Assembly: GCF_015097055.1 (NCBI RefSeq)
Contig: NZ_AP023366.1
Span: forward strand, 1,860,001 to 1,924,000
Direction of reading: 5' to 3'
Length of the DNA stretch: 64,000 bases
From: Effusibacillus dendaii
GTDB taxonomy: Bacteria > Bacillota > Bacilli > Tumebacillales > Effusibacillaceae
Both the position numbers and the translations under genes were made by a program. Shown here one piece after another: positions 27,639 through 35,501 of the stretch (within the stretch, counting starts at the first letter, position 1; every line of letters starts with the position of its first letter). The notes under the pieces are model-generated. The model did no database searches, was not told where the DNA came from, and saw only the letters and a list, made by a program, of their open reading frames with translations.

Positions 27639-28409
27639 ATGCAAAATCTGTTAAACGGCAAAACGATCCTGATTATGGGGGTCGCAAACGAACGAAGCAT
27701 AGCGTGGGGAATCACACAATCCTTACATAACGCGGGAGCGAGACTCGCTTTTACCTACCAGGGGGAACGGGTAGAACGGCGCATCAAGGAATTGGTCAAA
27801 GATATTCCGAACGCGATCGTACTGCCTTGCGACGTAACAAAAGACGAAGAGATCGATCAAGTGTTTGACACCCTCGAGAAGGAGGTCGGTACACTGCACG
27901 GTCTGGTTCACTCCCTTGCATTTGCGCAAAAAGAAGATTTGGAAGGAAAATTCGTCGATACATCGCGCAACGGTTATGCGCTGGCACAAGACATTTCCGC
28001 CTATTCCCTGGTCGCTGTCACGCAGCGGGCACGCAGACTGATGAAAGAAGGCGGTTCCATCGTTACCATGACCTATTTGGGCGGTGAAAGGGTCATCCAG
28101 GGGTACAACATGATGGGTGTGGCAAAAGCGGCGCTCGACAGCTGCATGAAATATTTGGCCGCCGATTTGGGCCCTGACAACATCCGGGTTAATGCGATCT
28201 CCGCTGGCCCGATCATGACACTGGCAGCCAGAGGCGTACGCGATTTTACCTCCATGTTAAAAGTCGTAACGGAAAGAGCGCCGCTCCGCCGAGGCGTTAC
28301 ACAAGAAGAGGTAGGCAACACAGCGCTCTTCCTGCTTTCCAATCTGGCTTCCGGCATTACCGGAGAAATTCTGCACGTAGACGCAGGCTACAATATTCTC
28401 GGGATGTAA
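27639..28409 (+). CDS. fabI: Enoyl-[acyl-carrier-protein] reductase (NADH) FabI
   Basis: A 256-residue FabI. The cofactor loop GVANERSIAWGITQSLHNAG and the catalytic pattern Tyr-x6-Lys in YNMMGVAKAALDS are typical, with MTYLGGERVIQ and ISAGPIMTLAARGV as further blocks. It reduces enoyl-ACP with NADH or NADPH and is the triclosan target. ATG 27639 follows CGAAAGGAG. No FapR operator was recognised upstream. The genome thus holds both FabI and FabL within 3 kb, as Bacillus subtilis does at separate loci. Confidence 0.95.
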   Translation: MQNLLNGKTILIMGVANERSIAWGITQSLHNAGARLAFTYQGERVERRIKELVKDIPNAIVLPCDVTKDEEIDQVFDTLEKEVGTLHGLVHSLAFAQKEDLEGKFVDTSRNGYALAQDISAYSLVAVTQRARRLMKEGGSIVTMTYLGGERVIQGYNMMGVAKAALDSCMKYLAADLGPDNIRVNAISAGPIMTLAARGVRDFTSMLKVVTERAPLRRGVTQEEVGNTALFLLSNLASGITGEILHVDAGYNILGM

Positions 28410-28488
28410 AATTAAACCGGTGCACCTACGTATAAACCACCCGGCCCTGTCCCAATCTAGTAGTGTAAAACACACGGAGGTGGCAGGG

Positions 28489-28674
28489 TTGTACGTAGGA
28501 CGAAGTCTGGAAGAATTACAGAACCTTCCCTTATCTAGTTGGACGATGGAGGAATTGGCTTATTTCAAAAACTCGTTCCATGCACTGGAAGATTATGTCG
28601 ATACTGGCGGGACCGAACTGCTCCGAAGAATCGACAGTGAGTTGAACAACCGCAGAATTCCTTCGTACCTATAG
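28489..28674 (+). CDS. Small conserved-type cytosolic protein
   Basis: A 61-residue protein from a TTG at 28489, eight bases after GGAGGT. It reads YVGRSLEELQNLPLSSWTME and then LAYFKNSFHALEDYVDTGGT, a small helical soluble protein with no cysteine or membrane segment. It resembles small cytosolic proteins of Bacillales in which a YVGR start is common, but I cannot name a family. The gene immediately follows fabI and its stop codon touches a tandem direct repeat. Confidence 0.6.
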   Translation: MYVGRSLEELQNLPLSSWTMEELAYFKNSFHALEDYVDTGGTELLRRIDSELNNRRIPSYL

Positions 28675-28776
28675 GGCACAAGTCACGCTTAGCCATCTAC
28701 GATGCCAAGTCGTGCTATGTACCCAAAGGGCACAAGTCACGCTTAGCCATCTACGATGCCAAGTCGTGCTATGTAC
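28674..28776. repeat. Tandem direct repeat, two identical 49-bp copies
   Basis: The 49-base unit beginning GGGCACAAGTCACGCTTAGC and ending GTCGTGCTATGTAC occurs at 28674-28722 and again, base for base, at 28728-28776, with CCAAA between them. It lies directly after the stop codon of the small protein gene. Nothing coding is apparent in it. Confidence 0.95.
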
Positions 28777-28850
28777 GGTGGCGAATATGATCGTCCCTCC
28801 GGCATCTTGTTCGATTAAACACTTTTTGGAAAAAGCGTGGCAAAATCGAC

Positions 28851-28893
28851 AGGCGTTAACCGGATCAGTCCGGATAGCGCCTGCCTACTTTTT
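28851..28893 (+). terminator. Terminator-like hairpin in the 28.7-28.95 kb intergenic region
   Basis: AGGCG (28851-28855) with CGCCT (28878-28882) encloses the CCGGAT/CCGG pair; CTACTTTTTAG follows. It probably ends transcription from the fabI side. The rest of 28777-28958 shows no gene. Confidence 0.6.
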
Positions 28894-28958
28894 AGGGATA
28901 ACTTTTTTTACTGTTGACAAACGGTAACGATTGAAGCACAATTTTTGACACAGCGCAT

Positions 28959-29138
28959 TCACTGCTTCATAAAACGCTTTTTCATGGAAAAACCGCCGCC
29001 TGCCAACAAAATAGCCAAAACCAGGAACAGGCCTGCGTACCCATACAGTCGTTCCGAAATAAAAATACCAACCATAGCGAAACTTCCCATTACCAACAAT
29101 GTCAGGATAAAATAAGCAATTTTAACATTTCGCGGCAT
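28959..29138 (-). CDS. Small two-helix membrane protein (DUF5325/YlaF-like)
   Basis: A 59-residue protein starting MPRNVKIAYFILTLLVMGSF, with two hydrophobic helices (about 8-26 and 34-50) and a basic C terminus (MKKRFMKQ). Length, topology and the phrase GIFISERLYGYAGLFL resemble the DUF5325 (YlaF) family of Bacillales, of unknown function. ATG 29138 follows TACGGAGG at a good distance; a longer frame to 29297 would run over the divergent glycosyltransferase start. Confidence 0.65.
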   Translation of the reverse strand: MPRNVKIAYFILTLLVMGSFAMVGIFISERLYGYAGLFLVLAILLAGGGFSMKKRFMKQ

Positions 29139-29223
29139 AAAATACCATCCTCCGTACTTGATGAAGCCATCATACCATTCCCGTTTGTCTGGCGGCAACA
29201 ATAGATGAAAGAAGGAAAACAGA

Positions 29224-30243
29224 ATGAAAATATTGATCGTATTGCCCCCGGACCAACCCAAATCCGGCGGAAATATCACGTATTCGAATCGAATCAAGCG
29301 AGGGCTGGCCCGTCACGGCATTCAGATTTTGATCAAACCGCTTGACAAGGTGGAGCCGCAGGATTACCGGGATGCGGACATTGTTCATGCGTTTAACGCG
29401 TTCCGTACCGGCCGTTTTGTACTGCCCGTTTTGAAGGAAACCGGAAAACCTATGGTTTTAACGATTACAGGAACAGACATAAACGAGTACATGACCAAAG
29501 AAGAGACTCGAAAAGAAACTTACGGAGTAGTCCAATACGCCAGCCGCATTATTTCACTAACGGAGTCTTCCCGGCAAGAACTTTTGAACTTGGTACCTGA
29601 TGCCAAATGCAAATCATTGGTGATCAACCTCGGCGTTGACCTGCCCAAGCCGCGTGGAAAATCAAGAGCAGACTTCGGTTTAGACGACAACAGTTTTATA
29701 TTCATGCTGCCTGCAGGCATCCGCCCTGTCAAAAATCCATTGTCCGCTTACCAGCCAATCAGCCGTTTGCATAAGCGATTCCCGAATGTCCGCTTTGTAG
29801 TGGCCGGGCCGGAGATGGACCCGGCATTGACCGCCGAATTCAAAAACAAAATGGACGCGGTCGATTGGGCCCACTATTTGGGGGAAGTAGAACATACCGA
29901 CATGCCGGATCTGATTTTGGCTTCAGACGTAGTATTAAATACGTCCCGATCAGAAGGACTGTCGCATGCGTTGTTGGAAGCGATGTCGCTCGGCAAACCG
30001 GTGCTCGCTTCGAAAGTGCCGGGAAACATTGATCTGATCAAGGACGGACAAAACGGTTTTCTGTTTGCCAATGAGGATGAATTTGTTGACAAAGGGTCTC
30101 TTTACATTGAAAATGCCGACCTGCGGGAAACAATCGCTGCCGCCGGCCGACAATGGGTTCAGGAACAATATTCGGTTGAACGTGAAATGGAAACGTTTCG
30201 GCATGTATATGAGCAGGTCCTCTGCAAGGAATGTTGCTTATAA
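29224..30243 (+). CDS. GT4-family glycosyltransferase
   Basis: A 339-residue GT-B glycosyltransferase. The N-terminal domain starts MKILIVLPPDQPKSGGNITY and contains VLTITGTDINEYMTKEE. The donor domain has FMLPAGIRPVKNPLSAYQPI and the E-x7-E donor motif in SEGLSHALLEAMSLGKPVLA. The opening glycine-rich loop and the LTITGTD segment are reminiscent of SenB-type selenosugar synthases, but no SenA or SenC partner is present, so only the fold-level call is made. Its 3' end overlaps the convergent GntR gene by six bases. Confidence 0.82.
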   Translation: MKILIVLPPDQPKSGGNITYSNRIKRGLARHGIQILIKPLDKVEPQDYRDADIVHAFNAFRTGRFVLPVLKETGKPMVLTITGTDINEYMTKEETRKETYGVVQYASRIISLTESSRQELLNLVPDAKCKSLVINLGVDLPKPRGKSRADFGLDDNSFIFMLPAGIRPVKNPLSAYQPISRLHKRFPNVRFVVAGPEMDPALTAEFKNKMDAVDWAHYLGEVEHTDMPDLILASDVVLNTSRSEGLSHALLEAMSLGKPVLASKVPGNIDLIKDGQNGFLFANEDEFVDKGSLYIENADLRETIAAAGRQWVQEQYSVEREMETFRHVYEQVLCKECCL

Positions 30244-30930
30244 ACCGGAAAAGATCGGTTTTTCAATGACCTCCGCGAATTTTTGCAAATATTTTTCAGC
30301 CATGCGGGACGCCTGTTCAGGGTGTCCCTCTCGAATGGCCGTCGCCCATTCCCGGTAATACTCTGCCACTTCCCGATAGGACAGTTGCGGCAGTGTTACG
30401 CGAATCACATCAAGCAGCGCTGCGGTCAGAGTATTCATCAGATTTTGAATGACGGTGTTTCCTGTTGCATTTGCAATTGCTTGGTGGAACCGAATATCGG
30501 CGTTGACAATATCCATGTCTGTCACGGCCCATTCCATCTCCATCAAAGCAGCCGCAATTTCCTCATATGCTTCTCCCGTCCGGTTCAATGCTGCCCAACG
30601 GCTCGCGCCGACCTCCAGAATCGTGCGAACTTCATGCAAACTCTTTAGATCACCGCGTCCGATCAGCAATGCAGCCTGAAGGGGAGCGTACAGATGTCGG
30701 TCCAATTTGGCTTCGCAGACAAACGTGCCATCCCCCTGACGCAGTTCCAGCAGCTGTTTGGCCTGCAGGGATGACAGCGCCTCCCTGACGGTCGGTCGAC
30801 TCACACCAAACTGTTTCGCCAGTTCCTTCATGGATGGCAGTTTGTCCCCGGGATTCAAATATCCTTCCAAAATGAGGCGTTCAATTTCCGCCGCAATTTT
30901 CTGATACGATTTACCGTTTGATCCGCTCAT
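30238..30930 (-). CDS. FadR-subfamily GntR transcriptional regulator
   Basis: A 230-residue regulator. The winged-helix domain (residues 8-72) has YLNPGDKLPSMKELAKQFGV followed by SRPTVREALSSL and LRQGDGTFV. The all-helical FCD domain follows with metal-ligand candidates in EVRTILEVGASRWAAL, DIRFHQAIANATGN and the HPEQASRMAEKYL motif. Members usually sense carboxylates such as lactate, pyruvate or gluconate. It is the last gene of the mutY / HesB-like / BI-1 / GntR run, 14 bases after the BI-1 gene, so it may regulate that unit. Its 3' end overlaps the convergent glycosyltransferase. Confidence 0.88.
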   Translation of the reverse strand: MSGSNGKSYQKIAAEIERLILEGYLNPGDKLPSMKELAKQFGVSRPTVREALSSLQAKQLLELRQGDGTFVCEAKLDRHLYAPLQAALLIGRGDLKSLHEVRTILEVGASRWAALNRTGEAYEEIAAALMEMEWAVTDMDIVNADIRFHQAIANATGNTVIQNLMNTLTAALLDVIRVTLPQLSYREVAEYYREWATAIREGHPEQASRMAEKYLQKFAEVIEKPIFSGL

Positions 30931-30944
30931 ATCCGCCTGCTCCG

Positions 30945-31583
30945 TCAGTCGCGTTTCAGATTCAAACCAAACAGACGCAAGATAAACAAGAACAGGTTGA
31001 CGAAGTTCAAATACAGACTCAGCACCGCCCTCGGCACTTCATCCCGATCGATTCCGTAATGGACAATTCGCGAGACGTCAAACAACGTGTATCCGATGAA
31101 GATCAAGACTCCAAGCAGCGTGTACACCCAATTTACGGTATGCGACATGGGGAAGAACAAACCGAGCACTCCCATCGCCAACAGCGCGATCAAACCGATA
31201 AACAGGAAACCGCCCAGGAATCCAAAATCGGCTTTGGTAATAGTCGCATACAGAGCGGCTGCCCCATACGCCACAACTGTTACACCAAACGCCTGCAGCA
31301 CCACATTCGCACCGAGCGAACTGACATAATAGGCAATAGCCGGATACAGCGTCATACCGGAAATAAACGTAAACGCGTACAGGAATCCATAACCTACCCG
31401 CCGACGGCGAATAAACGAGGCGGCGACGATCATGATCAATTCAACGATCATTAACGGCAGAAAAAGCGGCCTTGGCACATAACTGCCGGCAAATAAACCT
31501 ACCGTGGCAAACAGCAGACTAAAAAACAGCGCCGGAAAAATATCTCCCATCGTGACACGTGAACCAGCATAACTTGGATTCAT
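30945..31583 (-). CDS. Bax inhibitor-1/YetJ-family membrane protein
   Basis: A 212-residue protein with seven hydrophobic helices, the BI-1 (TMBIM) fold of YetJ, a pH-sensitive calcium leak protein. Family landmarks are FISGMTLYPAIAYYVSSLGA, FGVTVVAYGAAALYA, GYTLFDVSRIVHYG (the Asp of the di-aspartyl sensor) and RAVLSLYLNFVNLFLFILRL near the C terminus. It starts 15 bases after the HesB-like gene and ends 14 bases before the GntR gene, inside one operon. Confidence 0.88.
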   Translation of the reverse strand: MNPSYAGSRVTMGDIFPALFFSLLFATVGLFAGSYVPRPLFLPLMIVELIMIVAASFIRRRRVGYGFLYAFTFISGMTLYPAIAYYVSSLGANVVLQAFGVTVVAYGAAALYATITKADFGFLGGFLFIGLIALLAMGVLGLFFPMSHTVNWVYTLLGVLIFIGYTLFDVSRIVHYGIDRDEVPRAVLSLYLNFVNLFLFILRLFGLNLKRD

Positions 31584-31598
31584 ATTCCCCGCTCCTTC

Positions 31599-31889
31599 TT
31601 AACAGGATGATTGAGGACCATCTGGATTGACTACAGAAAATTCATCTTCCGCTTCGTTATAATCGATGCGTAGTTGCTTGATTTGGGATGCGGCAAACGG
31701 GTCGAGCACAAACTGCAATCCGTTGGCTTCCCACGTTTTATCATTTTGTTGCAACTCGTCCAGAGTCAGCACATATTTCGGCCCACCTCAGCCGGGCATC
31801 ATCCTGACCCGAACGCTCAAATTTTCCTGATTTTGTTCTTTTTTGAACTCCTGAATCTTCTGAACAGCGATATCGGAAATGGTAATCAA
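31599..31889 (-). CDS. HesB/IscA-like protein with in-frame UGA: probable selenoprotein
   Basis: Minus-strand frame from a TTG at 31889 (behind GGGGGGTG) to TAA at 31599: 96 residues if the single internal UGA (31788-31790) is read through as selenocysteine at position 34. Before it: ITISDIAVQKIQEFKKEQNQ and SVRVRMMPG. After it, in the same frame: GGPKYVLTLDELQQND, ANGLQFVLDPFAASQI and VVNPDGPQSSC. In HesB/IscA proteins a Cys stands in the same glycine-rich turn (GGCSG), so the UGA replaces the functional cysteine. There is no frameshift on either side. A selenocysteine hairpin candidate follows the UGA. HesB-like selenoproteins are known in bacteria. If UGA is a stop codon, only 33 residues are made and this is a pseudogene. 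It lies 20 bases after mutY and 15 before BI-1. Confidence 0.8.
31750..31771 (-). promoter_or_regulatory. Candidate bacterial SECIS hairpin
   Basis: Sixteen bases after the UGA the mRNA can form lower stem UGC/GCA, a bulged U, upper stem GACUC/GAGUU and loop UGGAC. A stem with one bulged U and a G-containing apical loop 15-30 bases past UGA is the arrangement SelB recognises in formate dehydrogenase mRNA. Paired by eye. Confidence 0.5.
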
Positions 31890-31909
31890 ACTTTCACCCC
31901 CCTGCTTTA

Positions 31910-32989
31910 TTATAACAATCCGTCCAACGATTTTGCCAGCTTCTGGTGAACGACCGGCATCGCAAACTGAGTAAGTTCGCGGGTGGTGACCCATTTAACA
32001 GAGTCCGTTTCCGGAATCTTTTCCGCTTCCGCCTCGCAAGTGTATGCCTGCACGTTCCAATGAAGATGGCTGAACGTATGCTGCAAATTGGCAAAATGGG
32101 ATTTCACCTGTAACCCTACATCCCATTTCCCCTGAAAAAATCGGGTCAATTCTGCCTCATGGCGATTTCCGTCTGATACATCGCAACTCGGAAACTCCCA
32201 CATACCTGCTAGCAGTCCCTCTGGTGGGCGCCGGGTGATAAGCACCCGATCTCGCTGCCACACAATGGCCGTCGCAATGTCCAAAGGACGGGGAGGCTTT
32301 TTTTTCCCTTTGACAGGCAAACGATCCTGCACACCCTCCCGGTACCCACGGCATAGAGATTGTACCGGACAGGTTTCACAACGGGGGTGTTTGGGTATAC
32401 AGATACGCGCGCCAAATTCCATTAACGCCTGATTAAAATCGCTCGCTTCCCCCGGGGGAATCAGAAATTCGGCAATACCCTCGAATTTTTTGCGGGCAGC
32501 CGGTTTTGAAACATCATCCTCAATCAGAAAAATACGCGACAGCACGCGAAACACATTGCCGTCCACAGCCGGTACCGATACATTATAGGCGATCGATAGA
32601 ACGGCGCCTGATGTATAAGGACCGACCCCCGGCAGGGAACACATATCCGGCAGAGAGTCGGGCACCCGTCCGCCGTATTTTTCGTTCACCTCGCGAACTG
32701 CCGCCTGCAGATTGCGTGCCCGTGAATAATAGCCGAGCCCTTCCCACATTTTGAGAACCTCTTCCTCCGGTGCAACAGCCAGTGATTCCACCGTGGGAAA
32801 CCGTTCCATAAAGCGGTTCCAATAAGGAATAACGCTTTCCACCCGCGTTTGCTGCAGCATCACTTCCGATACCCAAATCTGGTAAGGGTCTTTGGTTCTT
32901 CTCCATGGCAAATCTCTTTTATTTTGAACATACCAGGTTAATAGACGTTTTGCGACTTCGTTTGCTTCCAAATGGTTGATTCCGGCCAT
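31910..32989 (-). CDS. mutY: A/G-specific adenine DNA glycosylase
   Basis: A 359-residue MutY, which removes adenine opposite 8-oxoguanine. The catalytic Glu lies in WVSEVMLQQTRVESV, the helix-hairpin-helix is LPGVGPYTSGAVLSIAY and the catalytic Asp lies in VPAVDGNVFRV. The 4Fe-4S cluster ligands are C-x6-C-x2-C-x5-C in CIPKHPRCETCPVQSLC. The C-terminal NUDIX-like 8-oxoG-recognition domain (RVLITRRPPEGLLAGMWEFP) is complete. It is the first gene of a four-gene minus-strand run. An iron-sulfur glycosylase next to a HesB-like protein is suggestive, but no functional link is known. Confidence 0.96.
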   Translation of the reverse strand: MAGINHLEANEVAKRLLTWYVQNKRDLPWRRTKDPYQIWVSEVMLQQTRVESVIPYWNRFMERFPTVESLAVAPEEEVLKMWEGLGYYSRARNLQAAVREVNEKYGGRVPDSLPDMCSLPGVGPYTSGAVLSIAYNVSVPAVDGNVFRVLSRIFLIEDDVSKPAARKKFEGIAEFLIPPGEASDFNQALMEFGARICIPKHPRCETCPVQSLCRGYREGVQDRLPVKGKKKPPRPLDIATAIVWQRDRVLITRRPPEGLLAGMWEFPSCDVSDGNRHEAELTRFFQGKWDVGLQVKSHFANLQHTFSHLHWNVQAYTCEAEAEKIPETDSVKWVTTRELTQFAMPVVHQKLAKSLDGLL

Positions 32990-33058
32990 ACAAAAATGCC
33001 CCTTTCCCCTCCATTATAAGGGTGGGAAAAGAGCTTGCCTAGACTTTCGGAAATACAC

Positions 33059-33562
33059 CTACCAAAGTCCATATCGCATGCCCGGCAGCGGTACGATGTT
33101 GGTCCAGACGGGACGCAGATTCCCCACAAAAGGGAATCCGGCCGCTTGGCTCACACCATGTAAAATGGATCGATTCTGAGTCTGTGTATTTGCCGGCTTG
33201 GATACAGATGCTCGCTTACCCTGCCCAAGACCCGTGCCCGATACGGGCGCAGTCATCATGCTCGGAGAAGGCGCAGCCGTCATACCCGGCACAGGCGCAG
33301 CCATCATGCCTGGAGAAGGTGCAGCCGTCATACTCGGAATAGGAGCGGTCATCATGCTCGGCGCAGACGCAGTCATCATGCCTGGAGCAGGTGCTTCTAT
33401 CGCCCCTGTGCCCGGTATAGTCGATGCCTCTGCCCGATAGGGAACTCCAGATTCCATATCACTTCCTGCCAAATTTTTTTCTAGACCTTCCGCAAACCGC
33501 TCAGTCTGTTCCAACGGTTCAGCTGATAATGGGAGTTGATACAGAAAAAAATATCTGTCCAT
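33059..33562 (-). CDS. Hypothetical protein with Pro/Gly/Met/Ala tandem repeats
   Basis: A 167-residue protein. Residues 1-45 look globular (MDRYFFLYQLPLSAEPLEQT). Residues 52-110 are about eight copies of a 7-8-residue unit such as PSMMTAP or PGMTAAP. The C-terminal part (ILHGVSQAAGFPFVGNLRPV, then MRYGLW) is not repetitive. ATG 33562 follows GAGGAGGGG at good distance, which favours this strand, although the plus strand is also open through the repeats. I do not recognise a family. Low-complexity repeats of this kind occur in spore-coat and surface proteins, but no signal peptide is present. Confidence 0.6.
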   Translation of the reverse strand: MDRYFFLYQLPLSAEPLEQTERFAEGLEKNLAGSDMESGVPYRAEASTIPGTGAIEAPAPGMMTASAPSMMTAPIPSMTAAPSPGMMAAPVPGMTAAPSPSMMTAPVSGTGLGQGKRASVSKPANTQTQNRSILHGVSQAAGFPFVGNLRPVWTNIVPLPGMRYGLW

Positions 33563-33673
33563 TTGGTCCCCTCCTCAGGGGTGCTCACCCTGTTTTTCTT
33601 TCACTATATGCAGGACCGGGACATTTGCCCTGGGCATCCGCCCAAATACCAGGAACGAGTTTTTAATAAGCCG

Positions 33674-34300
33674 CTAAAAACCCCCTAAAATCTGCCGTAT
33701 CCGTTCTAAAGCCCAATCGAGCTCCTCTTTTTGGATCGTCAACGGAGGCGCGAAACGAATTGTATATTGATGTGTTTCTTTGCACAGCAGCCCTTTCTCC
33801 ATCAGCCGTTCACAATATGGTCGAGCTGCCTGATCAAGTTCCACACCGATAAAAAGACCTTTGCCCCGCACCTCCTTAATCGCTGGATTTTTGATCAAAC
33901 GGAGTTGTTCGATAAAATAGTCGCCAAGCGTAAGAGAATTTTCGATCAAAACCTCCTCCAACAAGACCTCGATAGAAGCGTTTGCTACAGCGCAAGCAAG
34001 CGGGTTTCCCCCAAATGTAGAGCCGTGTGATCCCGGTTCAAAAACGTCAAGTATCGGTTCATCCGCGCAAACGGCTGAAACCGGAATCACGCCGCCACCG
34101 AGCGCTTTCCCTAAAATATAGACATCGGGCTTTACATCTTCCCAATCGCATGCGAACGGTTTGCCGGTACGGCCCAATCCGGTCTGAATTTCATCTGCGA
34201 CAAACAGTACATTGTGCTGTCGGCAAAGTTCAGAAGCCTGTTTCAGGTACCCGTCAGGCGGTATCCGTATCCCCGCTTCCCCCTTTCTTCTATACCCCAC
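33674..34300 (-). pseudogene. rocD: Ornithine aminotransferase, 5'-truncated remnant
   Basis: The frame covers only the C-terminal half (about 200 of 400 residues) of Roc[60 protein letters not shown] (with the PLP lysine) and [17 protein letters not shown] are faithful to the family. Homology begins at GEAGI right after the aminopeptidase stop codon (34315), so the first 190 or so codons are missing and there is no ribosome binding site. The remaining half keeps the PLP lysine but lacks the N-terminal substrate and cofactor parts, so it should be non-functional. Confidence 0.8.
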
Positions 34301-34314
34301 AGCAGATAGCCGAA

Positions 34315-35430
34315 TTATTTCAAATGATTCGGATTCAGTCCTTCCAACTCCGGCAACACGAATAAACCATCCTTGCGAATCAGCTTGTCGTCAAACCAGA
34401 TTTCTCCCCCGCCGTATTCAGGCCTTTGAATCAGCACCATATCCCAGTGGATGGCCGACTCGTTGCCATTGGGAGCTTCGTCATAACATTGGCCAGGGGT
34501 GAAATGGAAGCTGCCTGCGATTTTCTCGTCAAACAGAATATCTTTCATGGGATGCAGGATATAGGGGTTGAATCCGATGGCAAATTCCCCAATATATCGG
34601 GCTCCTTCATCCGTATCCAAAATTTTATTTATACGTTCCGTATCATTAGCGGTCGCGTTGACAATCTTGCCGTTCTTAAACTCCAGCCGCACATTTTCGA
34701 AAGTGAATCCCTGGTACGGTGTGGGCGTATTGTACGCAATGATCCCGTTTACCGAATCACGAACAGGCGCTGTAAACACTTCCCCGTCCGGAATATTAAA
34801 TTCGCCGTCACATTTGACGGATCCGATTCCTTTTATCGAAAACGTCAGCTCGGTACCGGGTGCCACAAGTTTTACACGATCTGTGCGGTCCATCAGTTCT
34901 TTCAACGGGTCCATCGCTTTCGACATTTTCGCGTAATCGGCCGTACACACATCAAAATAAAAGTTTTCAAACTCTTCCGTACTCATCCCCGCCAATTGAG
35001 CCATTGACGGACTGGGGTAGCGAAGCACCACCCACTTTGTCTTTTTGACGCGCAGTTGACTATGCACCGGGTGTTGATAAAGCGATGAGTAAAGGCGCAT
35101 TTTATCGTCCGGAACGTCGGACATTTCAGATATGTTCTGTCCGCCACGAACTCCAATGTAGGCCTGCATTTTTGACATTTGGTATTTGTCAAAATCAGCC
35201 CATGTCTGAATCTGTTCCTCGGATGCTTCCATCAACATTCTGCGGATGACCGCATTATCCCGCAAATTGACAAACGGATGACCGCCTGCTTTATGTATCG
35301 CTTTGACAATTTCATTAATGAGCGGCGGTTCGATGCCGAACGCCTCCACCAAAACGTTTTCCCCTTTTTGCACGTGAGTTGAATAGTTTACCAGCACATC
35401 AGCCAGTCGAGTCATTCTCGGATCCAGCAT
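34315..35430 (-). CDS. M29-family metal-dependent aminopeptidase (AmpS/PepS-like)
   Basis: A 371-residue thermophilic-type (M29) aminopeptidase. The N-terminal domain begins [20 protein letters not shown]. The metal-binding C-terminal part includes [20 protein letters not shown] (metal ligands Glu and Asp), GEFAIGFNP and [20 protein letters not shown] (His and Asp ligands). The normal family length is about 370-410. ATG 35430 follows GGAGGGG. It cleaves N-terminal amino acids from peptides in the cytoplasm. A truncated rocD lies directly downstream. Confidence 0.93.
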   Translation of the reverse strand: MLDPRMTRLADVLVNYSTHVQKGENVLVEAFGIEPPLINEIVKAIHKAGGHPFVNLRDNAVIRRMLMEASEEQIQTWADFDKYQMSKMQAYIGVRGGQNISEMSDVPDDKMRLYSSLYQHPVHSQLRVKKTKWVVLRYPSPSMAQLAGMSTEEFENFYFDVCTADYAKMSKAMDPLKELMDRTDRVKLVAPGTELTFSIKGIGSVKCDGEFNIPDGEVFTAPVRDSVNGIIAYNTPTPYQGFTFENVRLEFKNGKIVNATANDTERINKILDTDEGARYIGEFAIGFNPYILHPMKDILFDEKIAGSFHFTPGQCYDEAPNGNESAIHWDMVLIQRPEYGGGEIWFDDKLIRKDGLFVLPELEGLNPNHLK

Positions 35431-35450
35431 AAGCGTCCCCTCCTTGATAG

Positions 35451-35466
35451 CGTGACCTAGATCACG
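35451..35466. promoter_or_regulatory. CRP/FNR-type palindrome upstream of the aminopeptidase
   Basis: CGTGACCTAGATCACG has half-sites GTGA and TCAC spaced by six bases, the spacing of CRP/FNR-family operators. It lies 20-35 bases before the start codon and downstream of the predicted promoter, a position suited to repression. The regulator is unknown. Confidence 0.4.
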
Positions 35467-35472
35467 GACGAT

Positions 35473-35501
35473 CTATCCCGCGTTGTTGACAAGGATGTCA
35501 A
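35473..35501 (-). promoter_or_regulatory. Sigma-A-like promoter of the aminopeptidase
   Basis: Minus strand: TTGACA (35496-35501), 17-base spacer, then GATAG-type -10 sequence (about 35473-35478). The -35 lies in the inverted repeat GTTGACA-n4-TGTCAAC (35485-35502). Confidence 0.5.

Noticed and set aside
28674-28776. CRISPR-like direct repeats
   Set aside because: Only two 49-base copies with a 5-base gap; no spacer-sized intervals and no cas genes.
29224-30243. SenB selenosugar synthase in a selenoneine pathway linked to the nearby HesB-like selenoprotein
   Set aside because: The N-terminal resemblance is weak and no SenA, SenC or selD gene is in the window. Kept as a general GT4 glycosyltransferase.
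33198-33440. Plus-strand repeat ORF opposite the PxMTAP protein
   Set aside because: The repeats keep both strands open, but only the minus-strand ORF has a strong ribosome binding site and non-repetitive flanking domains.
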